Origin: an uncultured Pirellulaceae bacterium
GTDB taxonomy: Bacteria > Planctomycetota > Planctomycetia > Pirellulales > Pirellulaceae
DNA: 64,000 bases
Direction: 5' to 3'
Assembly (NCBI GenBank): GCA_938084685.1
Contig: CALKGE010000009.1
Location: 1 to 64,000, forward strand
The notes beneath the pieces are model-generated. The model did not search any database. It was given only the letters and a program-made list of their open reading frames with translations, and was not told where the DNA came from. The translations under genes were made by a program, and so were the position numbers. Shown here piece after piece: positions 8,700 through 16,735 of the stretch (position 1 is the stretch's first letter; every line of letters begins with the position of its first letter).

Positions 8700-9137
8700 T
8701 CACCCGTCAGCAGAATGCGTTTCACATCTGCCGTCTTCCACATAAAACGTAATCTCGTGGGGGTCATCATCTTCTTGCCAATTGAACCGTAGCGTTACGG
8801 TAAAGTCGTCTTCAGCAAAAACTCGAATACTTAACAGAACCTCGGTTCCCCACAGCTGACTGGGAGTATCAAACGACGGAACGCCATCCACAGCGGCCGC
8901 ATATGGTTCGTAGAACTCAAACGCCTGGTCCTGTATCAAGCTGCAAACCTCTTGCCAGTTTGACTCGACCCACTCGTATCCTGACAACGCAGCTTGTGAA
9001 GGACCATCATCAGTACCACCAGCCAGACAGACTTCAATTGGGCTTGGTGAATACTGGACAGAAACCTCATCGGTTTGCCAATCCACATCCTCAGGGTAGA
9101 GTTCGCCAAGCTTGGGATGAGTGTAGGTGTCCATCAT
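8700..9137 (-). CDS. hypothetical acidic protein
   Basis: A roughly 145-residue acidic cytoplasmic protein with no membrane segment and no family I recognise. Two methionines (9137 and 9134) are preceded by AGGAACG on the minus strand, a better ribosome site than that of the upstream ATG at 9152; either start leaves the body unchanged. A beta-rich middle (EVLLSIRVFAEDDFTVTLRF) and an acidic tail are visible. It is convergent with the gene before it and stands alone. The size and style recall single-domain immunity-like proteins, but nothing in the context supports that. Confidence 0.55.
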   Translation of the reverse strand: MMDTYTHPKLGELYPEDVDWQTDEVSVQYSPSPIEVCLAGGTDDGPSQAALSGYEWVESNWQEVCSLIQDQAFEFYEPYAAAVDGVPSFDTPSQLWGTEVLLSIRVFAEDDFTVTLRFNWQEDDDPHEITFYVEDGRCETHSADG

Positions 9138-9245
9138 ATCTTCGTTCCTCATGATTTCGGGAGAATACTTACAATATTTACTATGGCAAATATAACTCGC
9201 GAATGAAATTGTTTGTCAGAATTCAAAGCTAAAGGGAGTCTGGCC

Positions 9246-9431
9246 ATGGACGTGGTTAATCTACTTGGAATCGAGTGCCGCATCGTCAAAGAGGTGACTC
9301 ATGAAGGCCAGCCTGCTCGGCTCGTGTCTGGCTTAACTACTTTTGACACGGATCTCGAAGACTTGTGGGTTCCGGTGAACTCATTGTGCTGCTCCTGTAT
9401 TCGTTTTGCTAAGCCAGATCGAACAGCATAA
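9246..9431 (+). CDS. possible small protein
   Basis: An open frame of 61 codons starts at ATG 9246, 3 bp after AAAGGGAGTC, a plausible ribosome site. It ends 23 bp inside the 3' end of the convergent pirin gene. The product (MDVVNLLGIECRIVKEVTHE..., with a VxSLCCSC stretch) has no recognised domain. It could be a genuine short protein or a truncated fragment of a longer one, since its cysteine-rich tail coincides with the overlap. Low confidence. Confidence 0.3.
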   Translation: MDVVNLLGIECRIVKEVTHEGQPARLVSGLTTFDTDLEDLWVPVNSLCCSCIRFAKPDRTA

Positions 9432-10107
9432 TCTCTGCATGGCCTGTCGCACGGATCGTGAGCAAAGCTTCGTCCCTGATTGCTGCTCCATCGCTTGTTC
9501 CGAGAGCAATGTCGTTAATCGCTACGCTCCCTCTAAGGATTTGCAACCAGGCATTTCGTCCAGCGGGCAAGTCATAACTGATTTGTTTTCCTGCATCGAT
9601 CTTGGCTAGATAGATGCGAGCGTCCTGATGAATTGCCAGCGATCCTTGTTCTGCCGTGGGCGAGGCCACCAGTCGTAACTGATTGGTCATATCGCCATCG
9701 TCAAATCGTTTTTGCTCGTAGCTCGGCTCGATACTCTTTCGATCAGGAAGCAACCAGATTTGATAGAGATGTGTTGGCTCAGTACTTGATGGATTGAACT
9801 CGCTATGCGTGATTCCCGTACCGGCTGACATTCGTTGAAACTCGCCGGGGCGAAGAACTTCTCCGTTCCCCATCGAGTCCCTGTGTTCCAAGGCACCTTC
9901 AAGGACGTAAGTCACAATCTCCATATCGTGATGAGGATGCGTACCGAATCCCTGTCCTGGTTCGATGTGATCCTCGTTCATCACTCTCAGTGACCGAAAT
10001 CCCATGTGCGTCGGATCGCGGTATCCAGCGAATGAGAACGTGTGCCGAGCCTTCAACCAACCATGATCGGCGAAGCCTCTTTCCTCTGCTTTGCGAATCT
10101 GAATCAT
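9409..10107 (-). CDS. pirin-family protein (YhhW-type)
   Basis: A 232-residue bicupin matching the bacterial pirin/quercetin 2,3-dioxygenase group. The N-terminal signature RKAEERGFADHGWLKARHTF is followed by the metal motif GTHPHHDMEIVTYVLEG (about 55-72) and GTGITHSEFN (about 96-105), which together give three histidines and a glutamate for one metal ion. The C-terminal cupin is degenerate, as usual. Pirins of this kind act as quercetinases in vitro; the natural role is uncertain. It lies 44 bp downstream of the SDR gene on the same strand, so the two are probably co-transcribed. Confidence 0.9.
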   Translation of the reverse strand: MIQIRKAEERGFADHGWLKARHTFSFAGYRDPTHMGFRSLRVMNEDHIEPGQGFGTHPHHDMEIVTYVLEGALEHRDSMGNGEVLRPGEFQRMSAGTGITHSEFNPSSTEPTHLYQIWLLPDRKSIEPSYEQKRFDDGDMTNQLRLVASPTAEQGSLAIHQDARIYLAKIDAGKQISYDLPAGRNAWLQILRGSVAINDIALGTSDGAAIRDEALLTIRATGHAEIMLFDLA

Positions 10108-10151
10108 GACGACCTCATTGGTAACAACTCAGGACGTTGCGATTTAAACAC

Positions 10152-10907
10152 CTATTTTGCCAGGAATCCGCCGTCCACGGGCAAGGAAATACCTGTCGTG
10201 AAGGAAGCTGCATCGGACGCCAGATACAAGACAGCTGCAGCGATCTCTTTGGACTCGGCAAATCGCCCCATCGGATGAAGTGATGCAAGTTGCTGTCGTC
10301 CTTCCGATCCTTCGTCCCCGGCAAACCGGTCGATCATGTCCGTTGCCGTTGCGCCTGGAGCGACCGAGTTCACTCGGATTCCCTGGTCGGCAAGTTCCAG
10401 TGCGGTTGTTTTTGTAATCCCTTCAACGGCGTGCTTGGAGGCGTTGTAAATGGAAGCGCCGGGTACCGCTATATGTCCGAGAATACTTGTCGTGTTGATG
10501 ATCACACCGCCGCCAGAAGCTAGCATCGCGGGTATTTCGTACTTCTGGCTCAGAAAGACGCCAAGCACGTTAATGTCAAACACTCGCCGATATTCATCCG
10601 CATTGAACTCCGTAACTGGCCCACCGCTCTCGATACCGGCGTTATTGAAGGCGATGTCCAGTCGTCCGCATCGTGCAACCGTTTCGTCGACAAGACGTTT
10701 GACTTGATCTTCCTGAGTCACATCGGTCTGGACAAAGCAGGCATCGCCTCCGTCATTGTTGATGCTGGCAGCGACGGCCTCTCCCAATTCAGCACGACGC
10801 CCAGCCAGGACGACTTGCGCACCTGCCTTTGCAAATTGAATGGCGGTTTCCTGGCCAATACCGGACGTTCCGCCTGTTACCAAAGCCACTTTTCCTTCGA
10901 AGTTCAT
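10152..10907 (-). CDS. classical SDR-family oxidoreductase
   Basis: A 251-residue short-chain dehydrogenase. It shows the cofactor motif TGGTSGIG (about 11-18), the DV after beta-4, NNAG (about 88-91), catalytic serine in NTTS, YNASK (about 153-157) and the C-terminal signature LPVDGGF. This is the FabG-like glucose/3-oxoacyl reductase shape, with NADP or NAD specificity not decidable. It is the first gene of a likely two-gene unit with pirin. The substrate is unknown. Confidence 0.92.
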   Translation of the reverse strand: MNFEGKVALVTGGTSGIGQETAIQFAKAGAQVVLAGRRAELGEAVAASINNDGGDACFVQTDVTQEDQVKRLVDETVARCGRLDIAFNNAGIESGGPVTEFNADEYRRVFDINVLGVFLSQKYEIPAMLASGGGVIINTTSILGHIAVPGASIYNASKHAVEGITKTTALELADQGIRVNSVAPGATATDMIDRFAGDEGSEGRQQLASLHPMGRFAESKEIAAAVLYLASDAASFTTGISLPVDGGFLAK

Positions 10908-11191
10908 ATCGTTTATTCCTCGTTTAGATTTCAGGTGAATTGTTTATTTGTAATGTTGGGGTAAAGAACTTACTCGCATCCTATAACGTTTCTCTTCGCC
11001 TGTCCCCTGTCATTGCGGAACGGGCCTGATTGCTGTGGATGCGCCGCTACTGCTTGTTTGTTTTATCGATTGCTTTCAATATAGCGTTCACAAGTTCTTA
11101 AGCTGGTCGTTGTTCCCTTTCGAAGTCAGAACCAGTTCCCGTAGAAGACTCGTCAGCACAGCTTGTCTTCGTCGTCAGTTGTCAGAACCTG

Positions 11192-11226
11192 AATTCTACC
11201 GGGCTACTGCTCAATCCGGTAGAATT
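11192..11226. promoter_or_regulatory. 11-bp inverted repeat at the start of the GH5-like gene
   Basis: AATTCTACCGG (11192-11202) and CCGGTAGAATT (11216-11226) are perfect complements with a 13-nt loop. The right arm ends 5 bp before the ATG at 11232, so the structure sits where the ribosome site should be, and only GGG separates it from the start. It may be an operator or an RNA hairpin that limits translation. The remaining gap 10908-11191 shows no gene. Confidence 0.65.
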
Positions 11227-11231
11227 GGGTC

Positions 11232-12329
11232 ATGCACAAGACTTCGATTACTTCGTTGATTTTCTGGCTCGGTTTGACCAGCCACTGCCTCGCTACCGAG
11301 CTTGAATGGGTCCGTGTGGCTGACGACCAGCGTTCTTTCGTGCTGGAGGTTTCTGGGCAGAGGTTCGTCCCGTGGGGCTTCAACTACGACCACCAGGAAG
11401 GGAGCGGGCTGCTGATCGAGGACTATTGGGATGAGCAATGGTCGACTGTCGAGGAGGACTTCAAGGAGATGAAGTGCCTTGGGGCGAACGTCATTCGCAT
11501 CCATCTGCAATTCGGCAAGTTCATGGAAGCGGTCGACAAACCGAACACGCATTCACTGGAACAGCTTGGACGGCTCGTGAAGCTGGCCGAAAAGACGGGC
11601 CTCTATCTCGATCTGACCGGCCTCGGTTGCTATCACAAACAGGATGTGCCGCCCTGGTACGACAAGCTTGACGAACAGGAGCGGTGGAATGCCCAGGCGG
11701 TATTCTGGGAGGCGGTCGCCGCCCGCTGTGCAAATAGCCCTGCGATATTTTGCTACGACCTGATGAACGAGCCCGTTGTTCCGGGCGACCAGAAACGAGA
11801 CGACTGGCTGGGTGGTGCATTTGGCGGTAAACATTTTGTCCAGTTCATCACGCTGTCAGCGGCAGGGCGACCTCGCCACGAAATAGCGCAGAAGTGGATC
11901 AGCAAGCTCGTGACGGCGATCCACAAGCATGATCGGCGCCATCTGGTCACGGTGGGCCTGGTGCCCTGGAGCCTGAATCGCCCCGGCCTGACATCAGGCT
12001 TCATTCCCGAGAAAGTCACAGGCGAACTCGACTTTATCGCCATGCACATCTACCCAGAATCAGGCAAAGTGGGCGAAGCGATTGAGACGCTCCAGGGATT
12101 TGCGGCGGTTGGTAAGCCCGTTGTCATAGAGGAAATCTTCCCGTTGAAATGTTCGGCCAAAGAACTTGGTCCGTTCCTCGACGAATCGAGGAAACATGCG
12201 GCGGGGTGGATTGGCTTCTACTGGGGCAAGACGCCTGCCGAGTATCGTCCGCCGAAGACGATCCGTGACGCAATCGTGTTGAGTTGGCTGGAGTTGTTTC
12301 AGGAAAAGCGTAAGCAAGTCCTGCCGTAG
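11232..12329 (+). CDS. secreted GH5-like glycoside hydrolase
   Basis: A 365-residue protein with a signal peptide (about 1-22) and a (beta/alpha)8 glycosidase fold of clan A. The acid/base appears as DLMNEP (E180), the nucleophile as VVIEEIFPL (E300 or E301), and the substrate-binding stretches GANVIRIHLQFG and FIAMHIYPE are in the expected order. It most resembles mannanase/cellulase-type GH5 relatives, but the exact family and substrate cannot be told. No carbohydrate-binding module or anchor is present. It is monocistronic, and a perfect hairpin abuts its start codon. Confidence 0.85.
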   Translation: MHKTSITSLIFWLGLTSHCLATELEWVRVADDQRSFVLEVSGQRFVPWGFNYDHQEGSGLLIEDYWDEQWSTVEEDFKEMKCLGANVIRIHLQFGKFMEAVDKPNTHSLEQLGRLVKLAEKTGLYLDLTGLGCYHKQDVPPWYDKLDEQERWNAQAVFWEAVAARCANSPAIFCYDLMNEPVVPGDQKRDDWLGGAFGGKHFVQFITLSAAGRPRHEIAQKWISKLVTAIHKHDRRHLVTVGLVPWSLNRPGLTSGFIPEKVTGELDFIAMHIYPESGKVGEAIETLQGFAAVGKPVVIEEIFPLKCSAKELGPFLDESRKHAAGWIGFYWGKTPAEYRPPKTIRDAIVLSWLELFQEKRKQVLP

Positions 12330-12365
12330 TCGTCATTCGGAAATGTCGAGCGCGAAGAGACCTAT

Positions 12366-12523
12366 CGTCATCATCATCTTTATCTTCATCTTCTTCTTCC
12401 AGGCATCTGCACGAGTGAACAGCAGAGGCGCTGGTTGCGAAAGTTGCGAGAGTTGCGAAAGTCGATGAAGCGATGGGACTGGCGATCGAAACAGAAACAG
12501 AAACAGAAACAAAAACAAAAACA
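12366..12523. repeat. cluster of three short tandem repeats
   Basis: The intergenic gap holds a TCATCATCATCTTTATCTTC-type trinucleotide run (about 12366-12400), three 9-bp units of TTGCGAAAG/TTGCGAGAG (12435-12461), and four GAAACA plus two AAAACA units (12488-12523). They are non-coding low-complexity DNA. The last run ends just before the metallophosphoesterase ribosome site (AGGAATCAGG), so length changes could alter its expression. Confidence 0.7.
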
Positions 12524-12540
12524 GAGCAGGAATCAGGTAA

Positions 12541-13437
12541 ATGAGTATTCCCCCCATTGATCATGACCGTCGATCATTCGTTCGCGACGGTTCACTTTAC
12601 TTGCTGGGCGCCGGACTCGGTATGTCACACGTCTCCGAGTTGTTAGCTGACAAGTCTCAGCGCAGCGTGCGGCTAGGCTTGGTGACCGATATGCACTACG
12701 CTGACAAAGCTCCTGCCGGATCGAGGCACTACCGGGAGACGCTCGCCAAGCTGGAAGAGGCTGCCATCCGATTTCAGCAGGATCAGCCTGATCATGTCGT
12801 TGAGTTGGGTGATTTTATTGACGCCGCTGATTCGGTCGAGGTCGAGAAAAGATACCTCCAGCGAATCAATAAGGACTTTGCGGCGCTTCCCGGCCAGAAG
12901 CACTACGTTCTTGGCAATCATTGCGTTTACACTCTCACCAAGGAAGAGTTCCTCGAAGGCGTTGGTCAAAAAAAGTCTTACTACTCGTTTGATACTGGCG
13001 GGTTTCATTTTGTCGTCCTCGATGCCTGCTTCCGCAGCGACGGTAAGCCGTATGGCCGCAAGAATTTCCAGTGGACTGACCCGAACATCCCGGCGGATGA
13101 GGTGGAGTGGCTCAAAGCAGACCTGCAAGCAGCAAGTGGCAAAACCATCGTGTTCGTCCATCAGCGACTTGACGTGAGCAACCACTACGGTGTCAAGAAT
13201 GCGGCCGCAGTGCGCCAGGTGCTGGAAGAGTCAGGAAAGGTACTGGCTGTCTTTCAAGGACACAGCCATAAGAACGAACTGAAAGAGATCAATGGCATCC
13301 ATTACTGTGTCCATCGTGCAATGGTCGAAGGTTCAGGGGCGGAGCACAGCGGATACTCGACGATGGATCTGTTTGCCAACGAGACGATTCGAATCACGGG
13401 ATTTCGTGAGCAGAAGAATTACGAGTGGAAATCCTAG
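12541..13437 (+). CDS. exported calcineurin-like metallophosphoesterase
   Basis: A 298-residue protein with a Tat-like N-terminus (DRRSFVRDGSLYLLGAGLG, about 9-27). All binuclear-metal motifs are present: D50-x-H52 (TDMHY), GDFID (D91), GNHC (N126, H127), VHQRLD and GHSH near 240. The fold is that of the secreted alkaline-phosphatase D/purple-phosphatase-like group. Substrate could be a phosphomonoester or a nucleotide. The start has AGGAATCAGG a few bases upstream. It is followed by a convergent decayed redoxin gene. Confidence 0.88.
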   Translation: MSIPPIDHDRRSFVRDGSLYLLGAGLGMSHVSELLADKSQRSVRLGLVTDMHYADKAPAGSRHYRETLAKLEEAAIRFQQDQPDHVVELGDFIDAADSVEVEKRYLQRINKDFAALPGQKHYVLGNHCVYTLTKEEFLEGVGQKKSYYSFDTGGFHFVVLDACFRSDGKPYGRKNFQWTDPNIPADEVEWLKADLQAASGKTIVFVHQRLDVSNHYGVKNAAAVRQVLEESGKVLAVFQGHSHKNELKEINGIHYCVHRAMVEGSGAEHSGYSTMDLFANETIRITGFREQKNYEWKS

Positions 13438-13603
13438 CATGCCTTGCGGGAAACAGATCGAATGCGACGAGAAGCTGCCGCGGGAAAAACCTAAGAGAGG
13501 AAGGTCAGTATTTTTTTCGCTCAGAATTCTCGTGCGATTTTTTTGCACCACGCCGTCGGATTTTTCTGACCTCGCGGCTCAGTCTTCATTTCAACGAGGG
13601 CGC

Positions 13604-14332
13604 CTATTTATTCAACTTTTTTAGTTGTTCCAAAATCTCAGTTGGACTCGGGCGATCACTAAAACTGGCTGCCCGCTTTGCGTACCTTATAACTCCCGCT
13701 TTGTCGATCACAAACGTGGCAGGGCGATTACTCCATTCGGTGTGAATCCGCATCTGAAAAGCGACGCCATACATGGCGCTGACTGTCAAAGAGGGGTCCA
13801 TCAACAAAGGATATTTCAAGTCGTCCGTACTCAGACCGACGTCCTTCAACAGTGACTTGGCAGTCCAGGATTCATGGGGGTCGATTGCCAGCAACTCGAC
13901 ATTGTTATCATGAAATTCGGCAAGGCTGTTGCGCAACTGCGCAAGCTGAGAATGGCAAACAGGTCATGTATCTCCGTAGATGAATACTAGCACCACGGGC
14001 TTTTCGCCGCGAAAACTGGAAAGCCGAACCTTTTTATTGTTGGCCGAGATTAATTCAAAATCGGGCGCTAGTTTTCCAATCTGTGCCGAATCGATCGCCA
14101 GGGGATTCCAACCGGTCAAAGTTTGGCGAACCGCCGAATCGAGGGAGGCTTCCTTACGCAGTTTCATATAACTCAAATGCATCCTGATGTCGCGGTTTGG
14201 CTCATTTTTCATCAGTGCGTCAACATCCAGTTTCGCTCCTTGCCCCAACATCGCCAGTGAATCAATCAAGTACAATTTGACAGCAGCATTTTCCTCTCGC
14301 TCCAACGCTTCCTGCAATAAATCGACTGGCAC
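13604..14332 (-). pseudogene. HEAT-repeat/redoxin gene remnant with in-frame TGA at the active-site cysteine position
   Basis: One minus-strand reading frame runs from GTG 14332 to a stop at 13604, interrupted by a single TGA at 13966-13964. Upstream residues look like HEAT repeats (VDLLQEALEREENAAVKLYL), followed by an AhpC/TSA-type redoxin: GKLAPDFELISANNKKVRLS, VVLVFIYGDT, TGA, PVCHSQLAQLR, LLAIDPHESW and NRPATFVIDKAGVIRY. The TGA falls where redoxins have the first cysteine of C-x-x-C, so it reads as U-P-V-C. Two readings are possible: a selenocysteine redoxin (a hairpin follows, listed separately), or a Cys-to-stop mutation. Against function, a TAA at 14338-14336 interrupts the HEAT region and a transposase fragment replaces the 5' end, so at present the locus is probably decayed. 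Confidence 0.7.
13929..13944 (-). promoter_or_regulatory. candidate bSECIS hairpin downstream of the TGA
   Basis: In mRNA sense, TTGCGC-AGTT-GCGCAA forms a 6-bp stem with a 4-nt loop. The loop starts 25 nt after the TGA and has G at its second position. Bacterial SECIS elements are expected about 16-37 nt after UGA with a G in the first two loop positions, so the geometry fits. A short GC-rich hairpin can also arise by chance. Confidence 0.4.
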
Positions 14333-14404
14333 ATTTTAACCCAGATATCCAAGCGTCTGCGCAGAGAGGATTCGCCGATCCGTGTCGGTTGATTCCAATG
14401 CTTT

Positions 14405-14623
14405 TCGGCCCAGGAATTTCCCTTCACCACCGGCCGTTTACGCTGGACATCATTCATTAGGATTCGCTTCTTACCGAGTTTCGCCTTGAGCACTTGGTTT
14501 TCGGTACGGAGATAATTGATGGCTCGCTGCTGCTCCCGGTTCAAAGACAATTGCATCTCTCGGCCGAGATACAGCAACGCGAGTTGACGAAAACTTCCTT
14601 TGTATCCGAGTTTCTCCTTCGTG
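14405..14623 (-). pseudogene. transposase/integrase N-terminal fragment
   Basis: The minus strand encodes EKLGYKGSFRQLALLYLGRE, then LNREQQRAINYLRTENQVLK, KLGKKRILMNDVQRKRPVVKG and, after a one-frame shift near 14425, KFLGRKALE. This is the N-terminal HTH/leucine-rich region of the rve-type transposases common in planctomycetes (usual continuation: a DDE integrase core, absent here). The fragment runs straight into the HEAT-redoxin frame, so an insertion or recombination event has joined them. Boundaries are approximate; no terminal inverted repeats were seen. Confidence 0.6.
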
Positions 14624-14937
14624 TACTATTCTTGATCCTCGCCCTGCGGTCGCGAATTTTCGGGCGGATCCTCACGCGCAAACATGAGTGAGAGCGACTG
14701 CTCTAGTTGGGCAAAAGCGATCGGTGGAGCCATCGAAGAACCGATCACGATCGTCACGCTCGTGACGTTCTATCTTTCGACGAACTGCTTGGGATCGAAT
14801 TGAACGAAATTTGAGACTTGTCACCACCTTCTTGCGCCCTAAAGTGCCACTGAGTGACAAAAACGACACGGCCGTTCGTATTCTCTCGAAAGTTGGATCG
14901 AGACAAAAATAAACAGCGTTTATCAAGGAGAGTTGTA
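14624..14937. other. non-coding stretch upstream of the fasciclin gene
   Basis: No gene is visible. At 14751-14769 a stretch (ACGCTCGTGACGTTCTATC) is 18/19 identical to part of the tspO gene at 24699-24717 and would encode a similar TLVTFY segment, so a shred of a second tspO is possible. AAGGAGAG at 14925-14932 serves the next gene. Confidence 0.4.
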
Positions 14938-15720
14938 ATGAAATCGTTTTCCAAGTCCTACCTGGCTGCAATCGTCTTCGCGTTAATTGGCCTCACCGCC
15001 AGTGTGAGCATTGCAGGTGAAAAGAAGGACATCGTCGACACAGCCGTAAGTGCTGGATCTTTTAAAACATTGGCCGCTGCTCTCGGTGCTGCCGATTTGG
15101 TAGATGCCCTGAAGAGCGATGGACCTTTCACGGTATTCGCTCCCACAGATGAGGCGTTTGCCAAGCTGCCCAAGGGGACCGTTGAGTATCTGCTCAAGCC
15201 TGAAAACAAGGGCCAACTAGTTGCGGTTCTCAATTATCATGTAGTTGCCGGTAAAATTCCGGCAAGTAAGGTTCTAAAGCTCGACCAAGCTACCACACTG
15301 GAAGGCCAACAAGTCGCCATCAAATCCGGCGAAGGCAAAGTAAAAGTCGGTAATGCAAACGTTGTCAAGACAGACATCCAATGCTCGAACGGCATCATTC
15401 ATGTCATCGATAGCGTGCTGCTGCCCCCAAAGAAGACAAAGGTGGGTGCCGCTGACAAGAGGCGAATGATCGAGCATGCGGTTGCCCGCGGCGTCGATTT
15501 GTACAATGCCGGCCACCACGCCGCCTGTGCGAAGATCTACACGTCAACGGCCCGCGAAATGATTAAATACGGCCACCAGATGCCCCCGCTGGTTATGAGC
15601 AGCTTGAAGTCCGCGTTGACAACAGCCGAGAAGACTCACTGCCCGACAAAGAAAGCCTGGGTGCTGCGACGTGGACTCGACCGTGTCTACTACGCCATGC
15701 TGGATCACAACCAGTGGTAA
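14938..15720 (+). CDS. secreted fasciclin (FAS1) domain protein with C-terminal extension
   Basis: A 260-residue protein starting at ATG 14938, chosen because AAGGAGAG lies 5-6 bp upstream and a clean signal peptide ([20 protein letters not shown]...) begins there. The FAS1 domain spans about 30-165, with the H1 motif [16 protein letters not shown], the YH motif [10 protein letters not shown] and the H2 motif [14 protein letters not shown]. Residues about 170-260 form a helical extension with [20 protein letters not shown] and two cysteines; it is not part of FAS1 and I do not recognise it. FAS1 proteins mediate adhesion. It opens the cluster of putative light-stress genes and is followed by a strong hairpin. 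Confidence 0.9.
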   Translation: MKSFSKSYLAAIVFALIGLTASVSIAGEKKDIVDTAVSAGSFKTLAAALGAADLVDALKSDGPFTVFAPTDEAFAKLPKGTVEYLLKPENKGQLVAVLNYHVVAGKIPASKVLKLDQATTLEGQQVAIKSGEGKVKVGNANVVKTDIQCSNGIIHVIDSVLLPPKKTKVGAADKRRMIEHAVARGVDLYNAGHHAACAKIYTSTAREMIKYGHQMPPLVMSSLKSALTTAEKTHCPTKKAWVLRRGLDRVYYAMLDHNQW

Positions 15721-15742
15721 TGAAACGATAGAAAAATTCGAC

Positions 15743-15767
15743 GCCGACCACGAACTTCGTGGTCGGC
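15743..15767 (+). terminator. rho-independent terminator-like hairpin after the fasciclin gene
   Basis: GCCGACCACGAA and TTCGTGGTCGGC form a perfect 12-bp stem with a one-base centre, followed by TTTGTTTG. It lies 22 bp after the fasciclin stop codon and is the clearest terminator in the window. Confidence 0.85.
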
Positions 15768-15818
15768 TTTGTTTGTCGAGTTAGAAGTCATTAGCAATTC
15801 GAAACAAAGGAGAGTACC

Positions 15819-16148
15819 ATGAGTGCCAAATACTGCTCCCCGTTGTTGATCCTGTTGATCCTGTTGCTTCTGCTGCCCGTTTACTGGACCAGCGCAGAGG
15901 ACACGAGCACAAATCATTCCGAGATCAGCGAAACCGCTCGCCTCATCAAACCGGCCCTCGACGCCAACTCATCCGATGACGACGCAAAAACTTTGAGCCG
16001 ACTGCAATCGCTAGCCGAGGCAGCGGCGCAGAGGCTAGGTCCGGATCACATCGGAAGCTCGATCCTGCTCGCCTCGCTCAAGGCGTCTAAAACGATCGCT
16101 CTCGGCAATCGCAAGGAAACGGCCATTCAGCTTCGCCGAAGTCTTTAG
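15819..16148 (+). CDS. N-terminal part of a split SOUL haem-binding protein
   Basis: A 109-residue frame with a very hydrophobic signal peptide (SPLLILLILLLLLPVYWTSA) and a short helical region (RLQSLAEAAAQRLGPDHIG, KTIALGNRKETAIQLRRSL). It ends in TAG at 16146-16148, and the same frame continues directly into the SOUL domain. The helical segment is therefore most simply the N-terminal part of one ancestral exported protein of about 301 residues, cut by a nonsense mutation. AAAGGAGAG precedes the ATG. If TAG is not suppressed, this product is an exported peptide without the haem domain. Confidence 0.6.
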   Translation: MSAKYCSPLLILLILLLLLPVYWTSAEDTSTNHSEISETARLIKPALDANSSDDDAKTLSRLQSLAEAAAQRLGPDHIGSSILLASLKASKTIALGNRKETAIQLRRSL

Positions 16149-16151
16149 CAG

Positions 16152-16724
16152 GTGTACGACATGATCACCTTTAAACCCGTCCTCGAAGCCGAAACGCCCG
16201 AGGGGTTTCCGCGTTGGACTCCTGTTGGCAAGATCGAAGTCAAAGAGTACCCCGCCTATCGCCTGGCCCGCTATGAAATGCAACTGGCTGCCCGAGACAA
16301 TTCGGCCTTTTTCATACTTTTCAATCACATTAAAAAGAAAAAGATCGAAATGACCGCCCCCGTCCAAATGGAATATCGGCTCGACGACGGAAAAAATCCT
16401 CAGCAGACAAACATGGCTTTCTTGTATGGCTCGACGGCCATCGGCAAAAAGGGGGAAATGGAATCCGGAGTCAAAGTGAATGACATCCCTGCCGGCTTGT
16501 TGGTGAGTATCGGCATGCGCGGACAACGTTCGCAGGCGCAGATCGAATCCATTCACAGTGTCTTGAAATCCTGGCTCAAGCGGAATCGCGGCAAATATGC
16601 TGCCGATGGACCGCTCCGCGTGATGGACTACAACAGTCCCTTCGTCCAAGGCAACCGCCGCTACTATGAGATTCAAATTCCGATCCGTCTGCTCACCGCG
16701 AAGGATGCGAAATTGCCTCATTGA
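16152..16724 (+). CDS. SOUL haem-binding domain, downstream half of the split gene
   Basis: About 190 residues in the same frame as the preceding piece. The SOUL/HBP signature is clear: PVGKIEVKEYPAYRLARYEM, FFILFNHIKKKKIEMTAPVQ (the I-x-MTAPV motif), DIPAGLLVSIGMRG and the ending YEIQIPIRLLTA. SOUL proteins bind haem or tetrapyrroles. Possible reinitiation codons are GTG 16152 and ATG 16161, but no good ribosome site exists and the piece has lost its signal peptide, so it is probably not expressed as intended. A sequencing error at the TAG is an alternative. Confidence 0.75.
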   Translation: MYDMITFKPVLEAETPEGFPRWTPVGKIEVKEYPAYRLARYEMQLAARDNSAFFILFNHIKKKKIEMTAPVQMEYRLDDGKNPQQTNMAFLYGSTAIGKKGEMESGVKVNDIPAGLLVSIGMRGQRSQAQIESIHSVLKSWLKRNRGKYAADGPLRVMDYNSPFVQGNRRYYEIQIPIRLLTAKDAKLPH

Positions 16725-16735
16725 TCCAAAGATAT

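Noticed and set aside
12124..12564. Minus-strand frames with VSVSVSV and FLFLFLF stretches
   Set aside because: Translation of the hexamer microsatellite, not a protein.
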